Assembly (NCBI GenBank): GCA_034336665.1
Contig: CM067569.1
Span: forward strand, 7,416,820 to 7,480,819
Origin: Luscinia megarhynchos
Lineage: Eukaryota > Chordata > Aves > Passeriformes > Turdidae
Length of the DNA: 64,000 nt
Direction: 5' to 3'
Made by a program: the position numbers and the translations under genes. Under the pieces are notes generated by a model, which did no database searches, had not been told where the DNA came from, and saw only the letters and a list, made by a program, of their open reading frames with translations. Shown in pieces: positions 61,730 to 64,000 of this stretch (positions within the stretch are counted from its first letter, which is position 1; the number at the start of each line of letters is the position of its first letter).

Positions 61730-62748
61730 AACCTAACCTTTCCCAGGTGTTGGCAAGTTCCTCCAGAAATACATACACTATGCAAATTCTGTCACCATGA
61801 TCCTGATATTATTTCCTTCTATCCAGGGAAGGGGAAGAAGCCTTGAAGGTGCCCAGATGAACTGCACAGCCAGTGTTTGCTCAAGAGGGATGACCCCAAG
61901 GAATGTTTGTGTGTACAAATATCTACAGAGAGTAGAGAAGTCCCCCATGGAATTTGTTGATTGCAACAACACTGACACTCACAGCAGTGAACACATTCTG
62001 CTGACATAGTAAACCAATTAATAGTGCAGGCACTGAAAAAATAAGTTGGTGAAGTTATTTAATTTTCAGCTGCATTGATCTTTGCATCTGCTTTGCATTG
62101 ATTAGTAAAGCTCTAACTTAGCAGGGGGTCATCCACATAAGAGAAACTTCAATGCCTTCAAAATTTTTTTAAAGAAAGAAACAATTATTCTGTATATCAT
62201 CAACAGTAACTTTAAAAGATAAAAAGGTCGATGTGCTTATTTTAGAATGCAGGTACTATCCATACTGGGCAAAGTGAAATGCAAACACTTTGGAAGAGAT
62301 TCAGGAATTATACGAATCCCACTCTACTGTTACTCAATTGCACACATAGATAAATGCACCTAAAAACAGCTCTGAAAGAAAAAATCATACCTTTGCAGGG
62401 AAATGGATGTTTGTGGAAGCAGCAAATGTTCCATAAACTACAAGCAATAAAAATTATTGTTGCGTGATTTTTTGTGATTTTTAGAATAAATGATTAGCAT
62501 TCAACTGTAAATAAACAAAACTTTAGGTAGAAGGGAAGAGCAGAGCAGTAGAGAGGAACTATGTCTTCCAGGCTTGGACTTTGAGTTATTTCCCTGCCCT
62601 TTGGAGGAAGGACAGTTCAGATTTAGTTTCTTTCATGCTTCTGCCATTGCAGGTGACTCACCTAGGCCAAAGTTTCCCACCTAGTGCAACTAAAATTTCT
62701 GGAAACTCTGAGAAAAGCTACGGAGGATCTACAGATGTGTATTGGTGT
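61730..62748. other. Unassigned DNA
   Basis: 61740-62010 is GC-richer with overlapping open frames on both strands and no recognised content. The rest is AT-rich. Confidence 0.5.
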
Positions 62749-62760
62749 ATATATATATAT
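62749..62760. repeat. Short (TA)6 microsatellite
   Basis: Six TA units followed by TTTT. Minor. Confidence 0.9.
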
Positions 62761-64000
62761 TTTTAAGACCTCTCCCTGCAAATTGTCAAACTTTTTCATT
62801 CTCTCTTCATATCTGAGTTCTTGCAACACTTCTGTTGTTTGCAGCTAAATTCACTCTTTTCTTACAGGGCTTTGAAAAACTGAAGTTTTGTTTGTGCTTT
62901 AATAGGGGACAAAAAACTGATGGTATGCTGCAAAGACAGAAAATACAAACATAAAGAAGAGTCTCGCCACTTTGGGCCAATATTCAACACCTGTTCTTTT
63001 GTTTTTGTTAGGAGACAGAAATGAATCATCCATTTTGGTGCAATCCTCTTTATTTACAAAGAACAAAACCACCATCCTCATTCCTTTAGCACTGTGGAAA
63101 CCAATTCAAATTACTTTTCTTGTCATAAATTCTAAAGAAGTTATCTGGCTTCTTCCCAGGGTCCCACTAAGGACTGCCTTTCTCATTGTCTGCTGCTTTT
63201 GCTGACAGGTAGTTTGCTAAAAATTCTGCTAATGCTCCTATGTTTACAACCAGTCCCACAGAAAACTCTCAGACGATGTAAGCTCAAAGCACCCTCAGGC
63301 TCTGCCAAGTGCCCACTTGCCTCAGGCAGTCTTTTTCATTTGGGCCAGTTCCCTCTTTCTCTAAAATAACCTTAATTTTACCTTCCTGTTAGCTTGAAAA
63401 CTTATCCCACCACACTTGCAACAGTTAACCACAGAGTAGGACTTAATATCACCATTATAAAATTAGCATTATCTCTAGAAGCATTTTATATTCATATTTA
63501 GAAAGCTCAACTTTGATTATAAATTCTACTGAACAGAATATCACAACAATTAATTTTAAAGTACTGTTATCAGCAGTAAAACTACATTCAGGCTTTCTTT
63601 CTATGCATATCCCAGGAACCACGTATAATGAAACTAATTTATTTTGATTATTGCCTTTTGGGAATCATCAGGCTAACTCCACTACACAAATGTAAGAAGG
63701 AACTTTGGTTATTATGTTAAGAAAAGTGAACAATTTTCTCTTCCTAGTCATAAGTACATATAATTAAAACACCTACTTAATTTCTTTCCCCTAATTTATT
63801 TTTTTTAATAAAGAGCTCACAATTTTAATTTTAAAATCTTCTTGTTGTCTGTTATCATCTTTACCTTCTGAATTTTTCGTGGAATGAAGAAACAGATCTG
63901 TTAGCAAACTTTCACAAATACTTTTGCTTAATTCACTTCCCAGCATAAATTTTTTCTGATATAATATTGAGTCTGTAACTGGTACCATTTAATACTTCTC
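62761..64000. other. Unassigned DNA to the window end
   Basis: No gene or repeat recognised. Open frames near 62899-63205 and 63791-63988 are short, on both strands and without domains. Confidence 0.5.

Noticed and set aside
1..64000. Bacterial or phage features such as operons, ribosome binding sites, CRISPR arrays or origins
   Set aside because: The CR1, LTR and SINE content and lack of long coding frames show vertebrate nuclear DNA; no regularly spaced repeats were seen.

Overview
The window reads as AT-rich, single-copy vertebrate DNA. The decisive clue is several CR1 LINE 3' ends, including the characteristic GC-rich tail region and remnants of the terminal ATTCTATG-type repeat. CR1 elements of this kind dominate the interspersed repeats of bird genomes. 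The frequent A/C-rich low-complexity tracts and a class-II-like solo LTR would suit a songbird, but that is only an impression. I see no protein-coding exon, tRNA, rRNA, CRISPR array or bacterial-style gene organisation. The best reading is an avian gene desert or a very large intron.

Layout. 1-7.1 kb: AT-rich unique DNA with one CR1 3' fragment (1024-1260, minus). 7.1-15.5 kb: a TA/CA microsatellite, a short CR1 3' end (7215-7305, plus), an A/C tract and long unassigned stretches. 15.5-17.7 kb is the most structured part: a poly-A run, a degenerate L2-clade LINE coding remnant (16205-16590, plus), then a CR1 (minus, 16665-17735) split by a 508-bp solo LTR (16709-17216) flanked by an exact 6-bp target-site duplication. 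17.7-32.4 kb: unassigned, with a polypyrimidine tract. 32.4 kb: a strongly diverged CR1 resembling the old amniote CR1 group. 33.6 kb: a long A/C tract. 34-57 kb: unassigned, with some CpG clusters and conserved-looking AT-rich stretches.

57.3-61.6 kb: two same-strand copies of an unnamed, about 430-480-bp non-coding sequence, collinear at a spacing of about 3.75-3.79 kb. Between them lie an A/C tract, a CR1 3' end with an internal deletion (58606-58730), an old CR1/L3-like remnant (58790-59190) and a MIR SINE remnant (60807-60934). The rest to 64 kb is unassigned.

No genes act together here. What the window records is a layered history: old amniote-age remnants (L2, MIR, old CR1), then avian CR1, then an LTR retrovirus-like insertion inside one of those CR1 copies. 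All family assignments rest on recalled consensus features and hand alignment, not on a database search.
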